A DNA stretch of 64,000 bases from CBDEFX01 sp965237635 (GTDB lineage Bacteria > Chloroflexota > Dehalococcoidia > Lucifugimonadales > CAUZJF01). Below the pieces are notes generated by a model. That model was not told the origin of the DNA. It was given only the letters and a program-made list of their open reading frames with translations, and made no database searches. The DNA is taken from positions 2,426,924 through 2,490,923 of the forward strand of contig CBDEFX010000002.1 of assembly GCA_965237635.1 (NCBI GenBank), written 5' to 3'. Positions 63,228 to 64,000 of the stretch are shown piece after piece. Both the position numbers and the translations under genes were made by a program. Numbering within the stretch: the stretch's first letter is position 1; the number at the start of each line of letters is the position of its first letter.

Positions 63228-64000
63228 GATTCTGAACTCGGACCGGCTTTCGATCAGGTCTGAAGCTGAACGATTCCTGGCGACACACGGCTTCTCCACT
63301 CCCCCGCTGCCTCCTGACCAAGCCTTGGCGGCACGGAATCTGGAAGTTGCTCAACTCTCGCTCGACGACCTTCTAGTCAAAGCAAACCTACCTCCCGAGG
63401 ACCATCAGAGTATCCAGGCCATGCTTGACGCTCAGGAGCGAGCCGTGGCGTTTAAGCTTGGACTGCCCTCGCAGAAAAAGAACTGGGGTTCACTTCACGA
63501 AGTGGCTCACGAATTCCTCCCGTGGCAACGAGAACTCCTCTACTGCTGTCCGTTGCTCTGGCTACCAGCAAATATACAGAAACAGCTCGAGGGGGAGGCG
63601 GATGTCTTTGCCGCCGAGGCTTTCTTCTTTGGTCAGCAGTTCCACAAACAAGCATTTGCCGGCGACGTGGGCCTCACCTCGGCGATTGAACTCGCTACCT
63701 CTGTTTATGGTACTTCTTTCCACTCGATGTTCGCTCACTACGTCGAAGAAAGCCCCTTGCCACGTTGTCTGCTAGTGTGGAAGCCCGAGAGCAAGAATGG
63801 ATCCCCACGGCCTTGCGAACATTTGGCCCTGCATTACTACGTGAAGTCGAAGGGCTTCAACTGGCATGTGGGGCCAGGGCAGATCGCAGACCCGGATGGA
63901 GTGGTGACTAAAATGTTCACAGACTCCACTCTTGGAGTCGTCAAACACGAGGTGACACTTGCTGACGGGTCAGGCCAGGACTATCTGGCGCAGGCGGAAT
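63220..64000 (+). CDS. ImmA/IrrE-family metallopeptidase (partial, runs off window)
   Basis: At least 260 aa from ATG 63220, open at the end. Zinc-peptidase motif WGSLHEVAHEFLPWQ (HExxH, ~91-96), followed 30 residues on by LEGEADVFAAEAFFFG, which supplies the third ligand Glu. Start overlaps the HTH gene stop, so translation is coupled. The N-terminal helical region (NLEVAQLSLDDLLVKANLPP) precedes the catalytic domain. Members cleave cognate HTH repressors in ICEs and phages (ImmA) or in stress responses (IrrE). Substrate here is inferred to be the upstream HTH protein. Confidence 0.85.
   Translation, partial: MARILNSDRLSIRSEAERFLATHGFSTPPLPPDQALAARNLEVAQLSLDDLLVKANLPPEDHQSIQAMLDAQERAVAFKLGLPSQKKNWGSLHEVAHEFLPWQRELLYCCPLLWLPANIQKQLEGEADVFAAEAFFFGQQFHKQAFAGDVGLTSAIELATSVYGTSFHSMFAHYVEESPLPRCLLVWKPESKNGSPRPCEHLALHYYVKSKGFNWHVGPGQIADPDGVVTKMFTDSTLGVVKHEVTLADGSGQDYLAQAE

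Overview
The window looks like a GC-rich chromosomal segment of an uncultured bacterium, most likely a Chloroflexota lineage (Dehalococcoidia/SAR202-like). That is an inference from the many large secreted lipoproteins with Thr/Pro linkers, the PPC, PQQ, RCC1 and PKD repeat proteins, the frequent GTG/TTG starts and the heavy load of insertion sequences; no rRNA or other phylogenetic marker is present. I saw no tRNA, rRNA or CRISPR array.

Layout. 0-5.6 kb: an IS1182 end that cuts a VOC-fold gene, an IS1380 copy, a two-component system (regulator split by a 161-bp MITE, kinase frameshifted at its H-box) and a broken second IS1380-type transposase. 5.6-9.2 kb: a second IS1380 copy and a decayed beta-propeller gene. 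9.5-16.5 kb: a UDG-like protein, a small membrane protein, a PQQ-propeller/solute-binding fusion lipoprotein and an LppX-like/LivK-like lipoprotein. 16.5-20.3 kb: a broken IS481-like element with the MITE, a small CWCGCG protein and a third IS1380 copy. 20.3-24.5 kb: a GHKL ATPase with an in-frame TGA, a higBA toxin-antitoxin pair and a truncated large serine recombinase. 24.5-29.5 kb: GDYXXLXY/DUF2157 membrane pair, DUF4349-PKD lipoprotein, PPC remnant, RDD protein. 30.0-31.5 kb: cupredoxin plus two-domain multicopper oxidase. 31.7-38.1 kb: two inverted IS256 copies, each carrying the MITE, flanking a 3.3-kb segment whose swapped target duplications show that it has inverted. 38.1-43.1 kb: a PD-(D/E)XK-like protein, a truncated EEP nuclease, IS66 and IS1380 debris, and a three-gene HTH/replication-relaxation operon. 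43.3-48.2 kb: an IS3 element, an HNH-Excalibur remnant, a membrane protein and a complete IS1182. 48.2-59.6 kb: an RCC1-repeat lipoprotein, an ABC export operon with one ATPase and four tandem paralogous permeases (plus the stub of a fifth), and a PPC-repeat lipoprotein. 60-64 kb: fragments of a Shedu-like protein and a serine recombinase, then a TIR-like gene beside a candidate E2-like (UBC-fold) gene, divergent from an HTH/ImmA-type metallopeptidase pair.

Two themes tie the window together. First, mobile-element dynamics: a 161-bp MITE (four copies) shares its ends with IS1182 (two copies), and both prefer the palindrome AAGCTT; IS1380 ends repeatedly supply the 3' ends of host genes; inverted IS256 copies recombined and flipped a segment. 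Second, several genes look defence-related (TIR plus E2-like pair, PD-(D/E)XK protein, GHKL ATPase, Shedu fragment, HNH-Excalibur fragment, higBA, ImmA/HTH), many of them decayed. The best candidate for an undescribed system is the E2-like/TIR pair at 61.4-62.6 kb; the four-permease ABC operon at 51-56 kb is the most unusual intact operon.
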